DNA from: a bacterium
GTDB lineage: Bacteria > Zhuqueibacterota > Zhuqueibacteria > Residuimicrobiales > Krinioviventaceae
Direction: 5' to 3'
NCBI GenBank assembly: GCA_029561455.1
Contig: JAKQIY010000020.1
Span: forward strand, 1 to 64,000
Length of the DNA stretch: 64,000 nucleotides
Under the pieces are notes generated by a model. It saw nothing but the letters and a program-made list of their open reading frames with translations, was not told the origin of the DNA and made no database searches. The position numbers were made by a program, and so were the translations under genes. The first letter of the stretch is position 1; each line of letters starts with the position of its first letter. This document shows, one piece after another, positions 1-8,626 of the stretch.

Positions 1-129
1 TCCTGTTTCCGCATCCAATACTTTACCGGAAATTTTCCCGGTCGTTTGTGCATTGAGTAAAGTACTTGCACAAAACAGTAAAAGTACGAATGTGAGGAGA
101 GCGATCGGTTTTTGCTGTGAACTCTTCAT
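1..129 (-). CDS. TonB-dependent receptor, N-terminal fragment (cut by window edge)
   Basis: Reading leftwards from an ATG at 129, an open frame runs off the left edge after 43 codons. It begins with a signal peptide (MKSS, a hydrophobic stretch, then a probable cleavage after LLNA) and continues QTTGKISGKVLDAETG. That is the opening strand of the carboxypeptidase-regulatory-like domain that precedes the plug of SusC/CirA-like TonB-dependent receptors, and it closely resembles the start of the complete receptor at 60376 (TTGKIAGTITDAENG). The role would be outer-membrane uptake of a ligand, probably an oligosaccharide. Only the first domain is visible, so the receptor class is inferred. Palindromic candidate operators lie upstream at 345-362 and 511-538. 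Confidence 0.75.
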   Translation of the reverse strand, partial: MKSSQQKPIALLTFVLLLFCASTLLNAQTTGKISGKVLDAETG

Positions 130-344
130 AATTACCCTTGATCTCCTTTAACCATTTTTGATGGCGTTTATTTATTTGCAATAATTATTGAAAACCTGTG
201 TATATAAAGTACTTTAAATCTTTTTAAGTAACAAGTATATTAAAATCTGGCAAGTGCATGTTTTGATTTTATGATAAAAGGGGTGTCAACTTTACGCTAC
301 AAAGCATTCAGGTATGTGTCGTTTCGTAATTACCTGCGATATAA

Positions 345-362
345 ATTGTTACCGGTAACAAT
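345..362. promoter_or_regulatory. palindromic LacI/GalR-type operator candidate
   Basis: ATTGTTACCGGTAACAAT is a perfect 18-bp palindrome centred on CCGG. Even-length palindromes with a central CG are typical of LacI/GalR-family operators. It lies 216 bp upstream of the TonB receptor start at 129. A related one-mismatch site (GTGACCGGTAAC) occurs at 2324-2335, upstream of the macrodomain gene. The regulator is not in the window. Confidence 0.45.
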
Positions 363-510
363 GGATATTAGCTAATATTTTTCAAATAGTCAAGTTATTT
401 TAACAAAAATTTTTCATATTTCAAAGAGCACTACCGTCTCTTGTATCCGTGAGTCAGTTATTTTCGCTTCGAGCCTTTAATTAATGATTTATATTGAGGT
501 TAGATGACTA

Positions 511-538
511 TTGTTAACGTTAGTGTTAACGTTAACAA
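511..538. promoter_or_regulatory. tandem TGTTAACGTTA operator candidate
   Basis: Two copies of TGTTAACGTTA start 12 bp apart (512 and 524). The second forms a perfect 14-bp palindrome, TGTTAACGTTAACA, at 524-537. The form again fits a LacI-family operator with central CG. It could serve the TonB receptor that starts at 129. Confidence 0.4.
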
Positions 539-760
539 TTTATTTTAACTAAAAAAATATTAATTGTCAAGTGTTTTTAATTAGGTATTTACTTGAACAG
601 AAAATTTTTTCAGGGAATACTTTTCGGCTTGAATGCTGGTTTGATTGATACTTCTTTGTAACAGAATTGTATAAAATGTGTATGAATGATCGAATGCAGG
701 GTTTGGCGCACACTTGGTGAGCATTATGCGGGACAAACTTGCGCTTGCCCCGCCAAACTA

Positions 761-1726
761 TTACTTGCCCGCAAAAGCGTTAAATTGTTCCTGTAATTCC
801 TCGTTGCTGCGCGGACCTTCATATATGTACACCAGGAACCGGAACAGCGCGCTTTTGCCCGGCTCCAGGGTGAGGTTATAGGGCGCGGGTTCTTCCTCGC
901 CGCGGCCTTTTTGGAATACCGCCTGGCCTAGCGGGTTGGCAGAGAACAAGCCATACGCCCGCGCGTGCCACCAGGTGGGATAATTCACGCTCTGCGGATG
1001 GTTGAATATGGCAATGCCCACGGTTTGATTGTCTTTTTTGCCTTGCAGGGTCACCCATTCGGCGCGGGTTCCCCAAATATCCTTTTCCGTTTCTTTGCCG
1101 GTGGAGCTGCGGTACCTGCTGCCCGTATCCTGTTCTTTCAGCCACTCGGCCACGCGGATGGCGAACATGCCCTCTTTGGTATCGGTAAACACCACGGTGG
1201 TATCGAGCGCGGTGAGGGTGGCGCTAAAATCAAGGTTATATGCGTTTTTGTGCGCGCTAAAGAGCATGGTGCGGTCTTCCTGCAGCAGCGGCTGGTTGTT
1301 GTGATCGTACCAGCGCAGGATCACACTCAGCGTCCCCGTATCGCCGCCCTGCATCTTGACGATCTTTTCGAGGCGGATCTGCGGGGGATAAGTGGTGTTG
1401 TTCCAGAAACCGCTACCGTTCACTTCATCGTAGGTGAAGAACAGCCCGGTATGGTGCGGATGATCCATGCTTTCGCCCTCGACCTTGAGCAGGGGAAAGC
1501 CGCGCGTCACCACGATGCCGCTGGGCGAGGTGAGCGGGAACAGGATCGGTTTGGTGAGGGTGTCGGAATACATGAACGAGGTGGCGCATTTGCCGTCGAT
1601 CATCACGTCGATCTGGGTGCTGCCGGACTGCACGAAATCGACTTTGTTCGGGACTGTGGCTTTGGGCGCGCAGCCGCCGAACAGCAGCAGCGCCGCTAAC
1701 AGGACGAGTAGTGCGAGTTTTTTCAT
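761..1726 (-). CDS. DUF6807 (PmoA-like) family lipoprotein
   Basis: 321 residues. The N-terminus is a lipoprotein signal (hydrophobic stretch ending LLFGGC, lipid-modified Cys19). The body has the marks of the DUF6807/PmoA family: HPHHTGLFFTYDEVNG near residue 90 and FNHPQSVNYPTWWHARAYG near 245, both rich in His and Trp. The family is common in polysaccharide-degrading bacteria, often near sugar hydrolases and oxidoreductases, but its reaction is not established. It starts 2 bp after the macrodomain gene stops, so the two are co-transcribed. GC is higher than in the AT-rich block further right. Confidence 0.8.
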   Translation of the reverse strand: MKKLALLVLLAALLLFGGCAPKATVPNKVDFVQSGSTQIDVMIDGKCATSFMYSDTLTKPILFPLTSPSGIVVTRGFPLLKVEGESMDHPHHTGLFFTYDEVNGSGFWNNTTYPPQIRLEKIVKMQGGDTGTLSVILRWYDHNNQPLLQEDRTMLFSAHKNAYNLDFSATLTALDTTVVFTDTKEGMFAIRVAEWLKEQDTGSRYRSSTGKETEKDIWGTRAEWVTLQGKKDNQTVGIAIFNHPQSVNYPTWWHARAYGLFSANPLGQAVFQKGRGEEEPAPYNLTLEPGKSALFRFLVYIYEGPRSNEELQEQFNAFAGK

Positions 1727-1728
1727 CT

Positions 1729-2262
1729 TTACTTGCTCCCTATATTATTATATGTAGTTGTGAAAATATTAAAAGTAAGTTGATCGTACAGGCAAAAGAT
1801 CACCTGCCGTATGCCGGTTGGGCCGGACAGGTATTCCGTCACCGCGCCGAGCATGACCTGCGCGCAGCGTTCCACCGGGTAGCCGAATATGCCGGTACTG
1901 ATGGCCGGAAAGGCGATGCTGCTCAGTTTATATTCCTCCGCCAGGCGCAGAGAGGCGAGGGTAGCGCTGCGCAGTTTGGCGTCTTCGTTACCGCTGCCCA
2001 TAACCGGGCCGACGGCGTGGATGACGTATTTGGCCTTGAGCTGACCTGCCGGTGTAATAGCCGCGCTGCCGGTGACGACCCTGCCGTGTTTTGCCACCCA
2101 CTCGTTGCTGGCTTGCTGTATTTCCGGTCCGCCCCTGCGACTGATAGCCCCGGCCACGCCGCCGCCGTGTTGCAGGTGTTCGTTGGCGGCATTGACGAGG
2201 GCGTCCACCGCCAGGGTGGTAATATCGCCTTGTATGAGGGTGATGGAGGGTTTTTGAGCCAT
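1729..2262 (-). CDS. macrodomain protein, O-acetyl-ADP-ribose deacetylase-like
   Basis: 177 residues from ATG 2262. A TTG at 2280 is in frame but sits inside a palindrome, and ATG is preferred. The whole protein is one macrodomain. ITLIQGDIT is the first strand, VNAANEHLQHGGGVAGAI holds the conserved Asn and glycine-rich ADP-ribose loop, and FPAISTGIFGYP is the phosphate-binding loop. The family (YmdB/MacroD-like) hydrolyses O-acetyl-ADP-ribose and removes mono-ADP-ribose from proteins in the cytosol. It is first in a two-gene operon with the DUF6807 lipoprotein. The ribosome-binding site is weak. Confidence 0.88.
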   Translation of the reverse strand: MAQKPSITLIQGDITTLAVDALVNAANEHLQHGGGVAGAISRRGGPEIQQASNEWVAKHGRVVTGSAAITPAGQLKAKYVIHAVGPVMGSGNEDAKLRSATLASLRLAEEYKLSSIAFPAISTGIFGYPVERCAQVMLGAVTEYLSGPTGIRQVIFCLYDQLTFNIFTTTYNNIGSK

Positions 2263-2266
2263 ATTC

Positions 2267-2335
2267 TTGAACCGGTTCAAATCGGGTTAAAAATGAATCC
2301 GTTACCTGCGGAAACGCCTTAATGTGACCGGTAAC
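2267..2335. promoter_or_regulatory. two CCGG-centred palindromes upstream of macrodomain gene
   Basis: TTGAACCGGTTCAA (2267-2280) is a perfect 14-bp palindrome touching the start region of the macrodomain gene. GTGACCGGTAAC (2324-2335) is an 11/12 match to the core of the palindrome at 345-362. Both have the central CG of LacI-type operators, which suggests that the macrodomain/DUF6807 operon and the left-edge TonB receptor share a repressor. Confidence 0.35.
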
Positions 2336-2341
2336 GGAGAG

Positions 2342-2961
<620 letters not shown>

Positions 2962-3726
2962 TTATTTTCGTACAATGCCGAATTTATCTATGGGACTTGC
3001 TTCTTTTAATATAATGGGTTCAAGTAATTTAAAAAAGCTTTGAATATTATATTTTTTTAGACTACCCTTTGGATATTCCTGCCTGTATAAACAATGTGCA
3101 ATTATATCTGTTGTTTGAATAAAATAGGAATGTTGTGAATTCCTGATAAATGGATCTTCAACAATATTATCTGTAATACATTGTACTATTCCACCAAATT
3201 TTGAGGGTATGGGATTGAAAACTCTCATTTTCCGTAATAAATACCTTACCAGATTTTCATCTGTTTGATCAGTTATTACTATACCGCTGGATTTTTCATG
3301 TTTTAAATAGTTATCATATCTTTGCAACAATCTGTTCCAGGCTAATTCTGCGTAATTTTTATAACTCCCACTCGGTGTTTTTCCTTTATCAATACATACA
3401 TTGATAATTTTACTTTTACTGAATATTATCGGAATACATGAAATGTAGTAACGCATTAAATCAATTCGTTTTACTTTAAAAATTTTTTTATATGATTCTA
3501 TTTTTTGTATTCGGATTAATTCAGACGCATGTATTTCTTCACGTATACCTAATCCATATTGCTTCTTTATTTCCCGCCTTAACTCTTTTAACCTCTGAAA
3601 ACATAGATTCCAATCTTGTTCGTTTATAATGAGACCGGATAATATAAAATGTTTTGAATTCTCATTACCTTGGATTTCACTTAAAACCCCGGGATCACCA
3701 CTCTCGTCCACATACATAAAATACAT
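2962..3726 (-). CDS. DUF3800 protein, predicted RNase H-like fold
   Basis: 254 residues. The N-terminal YVDESGD (residues 5-11) is the defining motif of DUF3800, and a C-terminal QTTDIIAHCLY supplies the second conserved Asp. The family is thought to adopt an RNase H-like fold with clustered acidic residues, and it is often found near phage-defence and mobile genes; its substrate is unknown. It is the last gene of an AT-rich minus-strand run: GHKL-nuclease fusion, methylase remnant (59 bp upstream), DUF3800. The low GC contrasts with the flanking tRNA and macrodomain genes and suggests transfer. Confidence 0.8.
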   Translation of the reverse strand: MYFMYVDESGDPGVLSEIQGNENSKHFILSGLIINEQDWNLCFQRLKELRREIKKQYGLGIREEIHASELIRIQKIESYKKIFKVKRIDLMRYYISCIPIIFSKSKIINVCIDKGKTPSGSYKNYAELAWNRLLQRYDNYLKHEKSSGIVITDQTDENLVRYLLRKMRVFNPIPSKFGGIVQCITDNIVEDPFIRNSQHSYFIQTTDIIAHCLYRQEYPKGSLKKYNIQSFFKLLEPIILKEASPIDKFGIVRK

Positions 3727-3785
3727 AGTTACACCCCTTAATTTGTTTACTATTCATCGTTATGGGTTTTGTGCATTGTATAACA

Positions 3786-4139
3786 TTATCCTCTTTCAAT
3801 AATCGCAATTTCTTCTTCCGTTAAATCATATAATTGGTAAACCAGGGCGTCGATCTCTTTTTCCCGGGCATCGGCGTCTTTATTCGCTGCTTTTGTTTGG
3901 ATGATCTCATCCACCAGGGTTTCGATTTTTTGCACAAGCAGATGATTCTCAGATGTGATGGGAGGCACTAACAACGGCTCCAATGCTTGAACACTGACAA
4001 TAACATCTCCTGTACCGGTTTTAGGCGCAAGATCGTAAAGCTGTTTATAAGCAACTTTGAAATTCATTACTCCATATAAAAGTAGTGAGTATAAAATATG
4101 CATTAAAATTATTTGCGAATCACTCGGTGTCATTTTCAA
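3786..4139 (-). pseudogene. C-terminal remnant of a type IIG/Eco57I-like DNA methylase
   Basis: 117 codons with no obvious start. The first part (LMHILYSLLLYG...TGTGDVIVSVQALEPLLVPP) fits the end of a TaqI/Eco57I-type target-recognition domain. The tail (KIETLVDEIIQTK...EIDALVYQLYDLTEEEIAIIE) is the characteristic coiled-coil and 'LVYxLYxLTxEEI' ending of type IIG restriction-methylases. The catalytic NPPY methylase part is absent. It is therefore read as a remnant of a restriction-modification gene, 39 bp after the GHKL-nuclease gene. A small stand-alone gene is possible but less likely. Confidence 0.6.
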
Positions 4140-4178
4140 TATTATTATCTTGTCTGTAATTTCATTTGTGCAAAAAAT

Positions 4179-6239
4179 TTATATTGACGGTAAACCTAAT
4201 TTATCAAAAAATGAGCGATTACGTTCTTTTGCCATATTTAATAATCTATCAAACGATAAAACTTCAATATAAGCATTATATGTTTTATGATAACCAAAAT
4301 ATCCTAGTTTATCTGCAGATACTGTCAGGTCAAGAATTTCACAACGTTCTTTTATTGTATCAGTTATATCAGAAATAATATAACAAAAACCAGGAATATT
4401 ACTTGAATCAGGTATTTGTCGCCCTAATTCAGTTTTTGCCCCTCCATTTCTAACTCTTTTAAGATATCCTAATGCTTGTTCAATTGGATCTTTATCTTCT
4501 CCTTGTTTTGCATCATTACGCATTGGTTTTTTTATTTCAATTACAGTTATTGATGCTAAAGGTAAGGATTGACCTTCATTTACTAATAATGGATTCTCAT
4601 AAATATTTAAAGCTAATAAATCAGGTTCTTTTTTTTCTTCAGAATTTGTTATAGGCATTGATTTAATACTTTTATCCGAAGCTAAATAATTATGAAAAGC
4701 TAATCTTTCATCAACCAACCATAAATTACTATCATCAAACATTAGTTCATTACTATTTTTTTGCATAGGCATAATGAGTTTATGGAGGACTTCTTCATTT
4801 AAGTATTTTCCATCTTTCTTTATTTGGATTGATTTTTCTAATAAGTCAAGAATAACTTTTCGATGTGCAACATAGTTTGCTAAATCAGATTTTTTTATAT
4901 CGCTAACTTTTAATAAGTATTCCTCAATGCGTCTAGAATATTCTTCATCATTCTCAAAACAATGTGGCTTCATTAAATCATGACCTTCTGTAAGAAGTTC
5001 ATTCTCGAATACCATAAGGTGTGTATGGAGCTTTAGCTCAAGTTCTTTGTCGGTAATATTAGGGTCTACAATCTTTTCATTCTCAGGAATTCGAGATAAA
5101 ATTGGTCTAAACCTAGGTGCTTTATTAGCTACGAAGTCTGTTAATTTTTTAAGTCCGATTTGTTTGTTTTCAATTAAAAATTTTTCTAAGTATTTAGTAA
5201 TATGTTTAATAGTTTCATTGCGTATTTCAGAAAAAGAGATTTCTTCATCAACAAATAGATCATCAATTGATTCAGAAATGTTAAAACCAATTCTTTCTGA
5301 ATTAACACTTTCAGTTAAATATTCCGAAGTTACAAAGCATAAATAACAAAAACTTTCATCTCCATCTTTTAAAACACCAAATAAACCTGGAATTTTACCA
5401 ACTAAAGATTCTTCTCTGACTACCCTATTAGCGGCACTATAGATTACAGAATGCTTATTTTGGAAAGTAGATCTTAGTTTTATATTCATTAACTCAAAAT
5501 TTCTGGATTTTATTTTATATGGTATCGACTCGGATGCATTAAACATAAAAGACTCATATTCTTTATTCAATAAAATAGTTTCGTCAACATCCATGACTGT
5601 AATGTCTGGGGCTCCTCCACTCCGTAAAAAATACCACAAACAATGCTCTAATAAAGCGTGTGCAATTTTAATGGCTGCTTTTGGTAAATATTTTTCATAT
5701 TCTTTATTAAAAAATTCTAAATTAACAGTGGTTTCAATTACACTGCTTTTTGAATCAATTAGATTATGATTATGTAGATCGTTTTGAATATTAAAATCAA
5801 ATGAACGTTTCTGTATATTATAATTTTCCTTGAATATGCTTATAATGTTTACTTTTTTAAAAGCTTTTAACCAAAGTAATCGTCCAACTCCACGTCCACC
5901 CAATTTAATTTTATAATCAGAATCAAGGGTTTGAAAAGAGTTAAAATTGTCTTCATTAAATCCAATACCATTATCAACAATTTCAAAACCTACAATTTTT
6001 GGTTTTACTGAGTTTTCGGCATTTAATTGAGTAGAGCGTTTAACTTTAATCTTTATATAACCTTCTCCAATATCGATATCGTGTTGTTTTTCAATTCTCT
6101 CATCAATTGCGTGGATTGAATTAATTACGGCTTCAAATAAGGGGAATAAAATATTTGTCTTTGGTAAATTTGTATTTCTAAGACGTCCCTTCAAACTAGT
6201 GTTTAAACTCATATTTTTCTCCACTTCTATAACTTTCAT
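4179..6239 (-). CDS. GHKL ATPase fused to a C-terminal PD-(D/E)xK nuclease
   Basis: 686 residues. The N-terminus holds the Bergerat ATP-binding fold: N box FEAVINSIHA (about 35-44), G1 box DNGIGF (89-94), G2 box GGRGVGR (114-120). The middle is probably the S5/transducer region and a helical linker. At the C-terminus PDLLALN (539-545), then ITVIEIKKP with E568-x-K570, then QALGYL (Q588..Y592) give a full PD-(D/E)xK nuclease signature with the Q-x3-Y motif of RecB/Mrr-like enzymes. GHKL ATPases of the MutL/MORC kind are known in prokaryotic restriction operons. The inferred role is ATP-gated DNA cleavage in defence. AT-rich, upstream of a methylase remnant and DUF3800. An ATG at about 6212 (MSLNTSLKG) is an alternative start. 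Confidence 0.78.
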   Translation of the reverse strand: MKVIEVEKNMSLNTSLKGRLRNTNLPKTNILFPLFEAVINSIHAIDERIEKQHDIDIGEGYIKIKVKRSTQLNAENSVKPKIVGFEIVDNGIGFNEDNFNSFQTLDSDYKIKLGGRGVGRLLWLKAFKKVNIISIFKENYNIQKRSFDFNIQNDLHNHNLIDSKSSVIETTVNLEFFNKEYEKYLPKAAIKIAHALLEHCLWYFLRSGGAPDITVMDVDETILLNKEYESFMFNASESIPYKIKSRNFELMNIKLRSTFQNKHSVIYSAANRVVREESLVGKIPGLFGVLKDGDESFCYLCFVTSEYLTESVNSERIGFNISESIDDLFVDEEISFSEIRNETIKHITKYLEKFLIENKQIGLKKLTDFVANKAPRFRPILSRIPENEKIVDPNITDKELELKLHTHLMVFENELLTEGHDLMKPHCFENDEEYSRRIEEYLLKVSDIKKSDLANYVAHRKVILDLLEKSIQIKKDGKYLNEEVLHKLIMPMQKNSNELMFDDSNLWLVDERLAFHNYLASDKSIKSMPITNSEEKKEPDLLALNIYENPLLVNEGQSLPLASITVIEIKKPMRNDAKQGEDKDPIEQALGYLKRVRNGGAKTELGRQIPDSSNIPGFCYIISDITDTIKERCEILDLTVSADKLGYFGYHKTYNAYIEVLSFDRLLNMAKERNRSFFDKLGLPSI

Positions 6240-6374
6240 CCCAATTTTTAATTTATCAATTTTGGAAATAAAATATTATGTAGTTTTTGAGTTTACGCCC
6301 AATTCTCAATTTCAAAAATAAGCATTACATAACTAAAAACACCGAAACGCCCTTCATTCAACTGGATACAGATG

Positions 6375-6557
6375 TTATACCATCAGTCCTAACACAAAGA
6401 CGAACAGTACTAAACCAGCGATAACAAAGGGGTGAAATGATAAATAAATAGCTAACATTAATAAAACATTAACTAATCCTATTAACATAAATTTAAAAGA
6501 CAAGGAATGTACAATTTTTATAATTATGATTTGATCGTCTTTTCTTAGTTTGCGCAA
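6375..6557 (-). CDS. small hydrophobic protein (doubtful)
   Basis: 60 codons from a TTG. A basic N-terminus (RKLRKDD) is followed by two hydrophobic segments (about 25-42 and 44-60), so a small two-span membrane protein is possible. There is no clear ribosome-binding site and no family I recognise. It lies between the GHKL-nuclease gene and a four-span membrane protein on the same strand. Confidence 0.3.
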   Translation of the reverse strand: MRKLRKDDQIIIIKIVHSLSFKFMLIGLVNVLLMLAIYLSFHPFVIAGLVLFVFVLGLMV

Positions 6558-6677
6558 AAAAATTTTTGATTTAACTCTTTAAAGTCTGCATTGAAATTGC
6601 GATTCTTACTATTTTTTGGGTTTAAATTCTTTAGTACCAATTTTGTGATATATGGACAAAATGATTTGATATTGCTA

Positions 6678-7094
6678 TCAATCAAAAAACGTCCAGAAAG
6701 CTTGCTCCCTCGTAGCATAGAATAGAACAAGTAATAAAGAACTTGCAACACTCCATATAGCCCCTTGAAAAGTAGGTTTAAAATATCTACCAGAACTAGC
6801 AAAGTGAACCAATACACGGAGATAGTTGATACCATATATTGCCAATATAGCAATTATTGAGCCAGTCGGTGAAAAATGACCCCCGATACCAAGCAATTTG
6901 ATTTGTGAAATGACACCATCAGGCATGAATAGAACAACTGCTGAAGCAATCCATATGCATAGTATTATTATGTGCTTTTTTCTTCCTTCAATGTGTTGAA
7001 GTCTAGTGATATCAACGATTTTTTCAATAAGAAGATGCAAACCATATAACATTCCACCAATAATTAGAATAACGAAAAATGCTAAAAACTTCAT
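6678..7094 (-). CDS. four-span membrane protein of unknown function
   Basis: 138 residues with four predicted membrane spans (about 3-25, 42-60, 75-98 and 110-128) separated by short, partly basic loops such as RLQHIEGRKKH. No family is recognised. Upstream of the ATG at 7094, TATGAGGGTG gives a plausible GAGGG ribosome-binding site. It is AT-rich and in line with the GHKL-nuclease gene, but about 440 bp separate the two and the only open frame between them is doubtful. Confidence 0.5.
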   Translation of the reverse strand: MKFLAFFVILIIGGMLYGLHLLIEKIVDITRLQHIEGRKKHIIILCIWIASAVVLFMPDGVISQIKLLGIGGHFSPTGSIIAILAIYGINYLRVLVHFASSGRYFKPTFQGAIWSVASSLLLVLFYATREQAFWTFFD

Positions 7095-7749
7095 AAATAC
7101 ACCCTCATAGTTTTTATGAAAAACGTTCGATTGTTGTAGTACATTCAGCGAAAGCTAATACAAATTGATAAATTTAATTAGATATACTCAACTATCATTG
7201 CATTCATAATAGATAGGTATAACATAGTATTAAACGAGTTTGATAACTAAATATTGAAAGCATAAACATGACACATAATAAAAACAATACAATATATTTC
7301 AAAACTTTTAAAATTATATATTTGTTATTAAAATACGATGGCTTTGATTTTATGTTATACGACTTGTACAACATAACTGAATTTCATTGCAACATAATGT
7401 CAATAGGATTGTAAATACCTTTATCACCTTAGTTTAGCATGTGAGTGTAAATCATGCTAATATTCAAATTTTTGTGTTCCAATAAAAGGAAAAAGTGAGG
7501 TAATGTTCGTAATGATTAATAATAACCCTGATTGTGTACTGACAATTACAATCAGTGCCAAATATTAAATAACAAAAAATTTATATATATTTATAGAAAA
7601 TCTATCCGTCCCAAAAATCCCATATCAACTTTAGATTGATTTGATAATTAATACAATTATACAGAAATATGCAAGAAAAAAATGTGTGAAATGTAAAATT
7701 TTTTAAAGAAAATTGAAATTTCCCCCAATAATTTGTCATCTTACCCTTT
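7095..7749. other. AT-rich intergenic region
   Basis: Very AT-rich and with no credible gene. It contains one copy of a dispersed repeat at 7610-7688. An 88-codon open frame covering 7602-7868 is a shadow of that repeat and of the HTH scrap next to it. Confidence 0.5.
7610..7688. repeat. dispersed repeat, copy 1
   Basis: The stretch from CCCAAAAATCCCATATCAA to ATGCAAGAAAAAAATG recurs with small changes at 19645-19722 and 21580-21660. All three copies have the same orientation and order of blocks (AAAATCC, TAATTAA, ACAATT or AATATAATTT, ATATGCAAGAAAAAAAT). It may be a small non-autonomous element or a conserved non-coding unit. Confidence 0.55.
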
Positions 7750-7875
7750 TTAATAACCCCCAATGCTGTCAATAGCAGTACGGAATACTTTTTCCCAGCG
7801 GTACCAAGTTTGGCGGGAGATATGCAAGTTACGGCACACGACCGAGGCTTTGTCCCCTCGTTTCTCATCTCCTGA
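7750..7875 (-). pseudogene. helix-turn-helix scrap, possibly transposase-derived
   Basis: A 41-codon open stretch between stops, without a start, reads GDKASVVCRNLHISRQTWY followed by RWEKVFRTAIDSIGGY. The pattern (V-C-R-x-L-x-I-S-R-x-T-W-Y-x-W) is that of the helix-turn-helix at the N-terminus of IS3/IS630-type transposases. Nothing else of such an element is visible, so it is a remnant. It lies at the edge of the duplicated Bro-N scraps. Confidence 0.35.
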
Positions 7876-7936
7876 TCAGTAACGAGAGTGGCCAGAAATC
7901 TCCGCTTCCTGTCAGGCAGTTATTTTATTTTTTTAT

Positions 7937-7989
7937 CGTCAGGCGCAGATAATTTCAGCTGGTTAGTGGCGCTCACCAACTCATTTTTT
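7937..7989 (-). repeat. Bro-N motif fragment, copy 1
   Basis: A 53-bp unit (CGTCAGGCGCAG..TCATTTTTT on the plus strand) found three times (7937, 8627, 9332). On the minus strand it encodes [18 protein letters not shown], a hallmark of Bro-N antirepressor-like domains. Here it is followed by stops, so it is a broken piece. Similarity to copy 2 extends rightward-coded for about 55 bp more (7880-7936), encoding DRKRRFLATLVTDQE. Confidence 0.7.
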
Positions 7990-8029
7990 ACCTTTTTACC
8001 CCGCCAACTACTTTAGCAATCAACCTTTT

Positions 8030-8062
8030 CCGCGGCGTCACGAAAATGGCCGCCGGGCGCGG
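8030..8062. repeat. 33-bp GC-rich repeat, copy 1
   Basis: CCGCGGCGTCACGAAAATGG followed by CCGCCGGGCGCGG recurs with five changes at 9930-9962. Both copies are preceded by CAACC. The two copies bracket the DinD and Bro-N/Fic genes. It is richer in GC than its surroundings. Confidence 0.45.
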
Positions 8063-8066
8063 GCTT

Positions 8067-8495
8067 TCAGCCATCGGGCAATTCAGAGGCATAGTCATAG
8101 TATACGGTATTATATTTTGGATATGGTTTTAACGTTGCCGTTATTTCTCTTTCTTCTTCATTCTTTGAGTGTCTTGCATAACCTTCTTTTCTGCTGTCTC
8201 CATTTTGAGCGATTAGATAACAGGCGTAACGGGTAAGTAGTATATCGTCAATTTCATGTAGAGCGCCTTTTCCAGCTTCGATCACCTTCCTGACGTCAGG
8301 AAAGTGATTGGAAATTTCCTCGTCAACATTTGCACAGGATTCTTTTGCTTTGGAAATTACTTTTTCAAAGTTTTCCCATTTACTATATCCTAACAACTTT
8401 TGTAATTCACGAGCGCTCCAGCATTCAATGCCTTTAAATTCACTCGCTGCGGATTCAAATAAACTAAATAAATTTTTGATTTCTTCTGATTTCAT
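8067..8495 (-). pseudogene. truncated DinD-like protein
   Basis: 142 codons. Residues 1-110 match the start of DNA-damage-inducible protein D: ECWSARELQKLLGYSKWENF, then the DVRKVIEAGKGALHEIDDI and LLTRYACYLIAQNGDSRKE blocks. Full-length DinD is about 270-280 residues. After SRKE the family sequence stops and an unrelated tail follows (GYARHSKNEEEREITATLKPYPKYN...). Part of that tail (LKPYPKY) recalls the opening of type I restriction HsdS proteins, but this is weak. Probably a truncated or chimeric gene, possibly still expressed. DinD proteins often accompany restriction systems. Confidence 0.65.
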
Positions 8496-8626
8496 CTTAA
8501 CCCTTTTGGTTGCTCACTATCGCTTTCAATATACCGTCTGTTTTCCCCTTGTTTTCTCTTCTCCTGCTCCTGAACGAGAGTGGTCGGAAATCTCCGCTTC
8601 CGGTCACGCAGTTATTTTATTTTGGT

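Larger units (their letters stand above)
130..760. other. intergenic region with candidate operators
   Basis: This AT-rich 630-bp stretch lies between the TonB receptor start and the 3' end of the DUF6807 gene. I see no credible reading frame. It carries palindromic operator-like sites (listed separately) and, at about 728-752, a GC-rich hairpin (GCGGG/CCCGC) just beyond the DUF6807 stop codon that may end that transcript. Confidence 0.5.

Noticed and set aside
965-1699. 244-codon plus-strand frame opposite the DUF6807 gene
   Set aside because: It is the exact opposite-strand shadow of a recognised lipoprotein gene and shows no family features.
7602-7868. 88-codon minus-strand frame
   Set aside because: It runs through a dispersed non-coding repeat and out of frame across the helix-turn-helix scrap; no start site or family.
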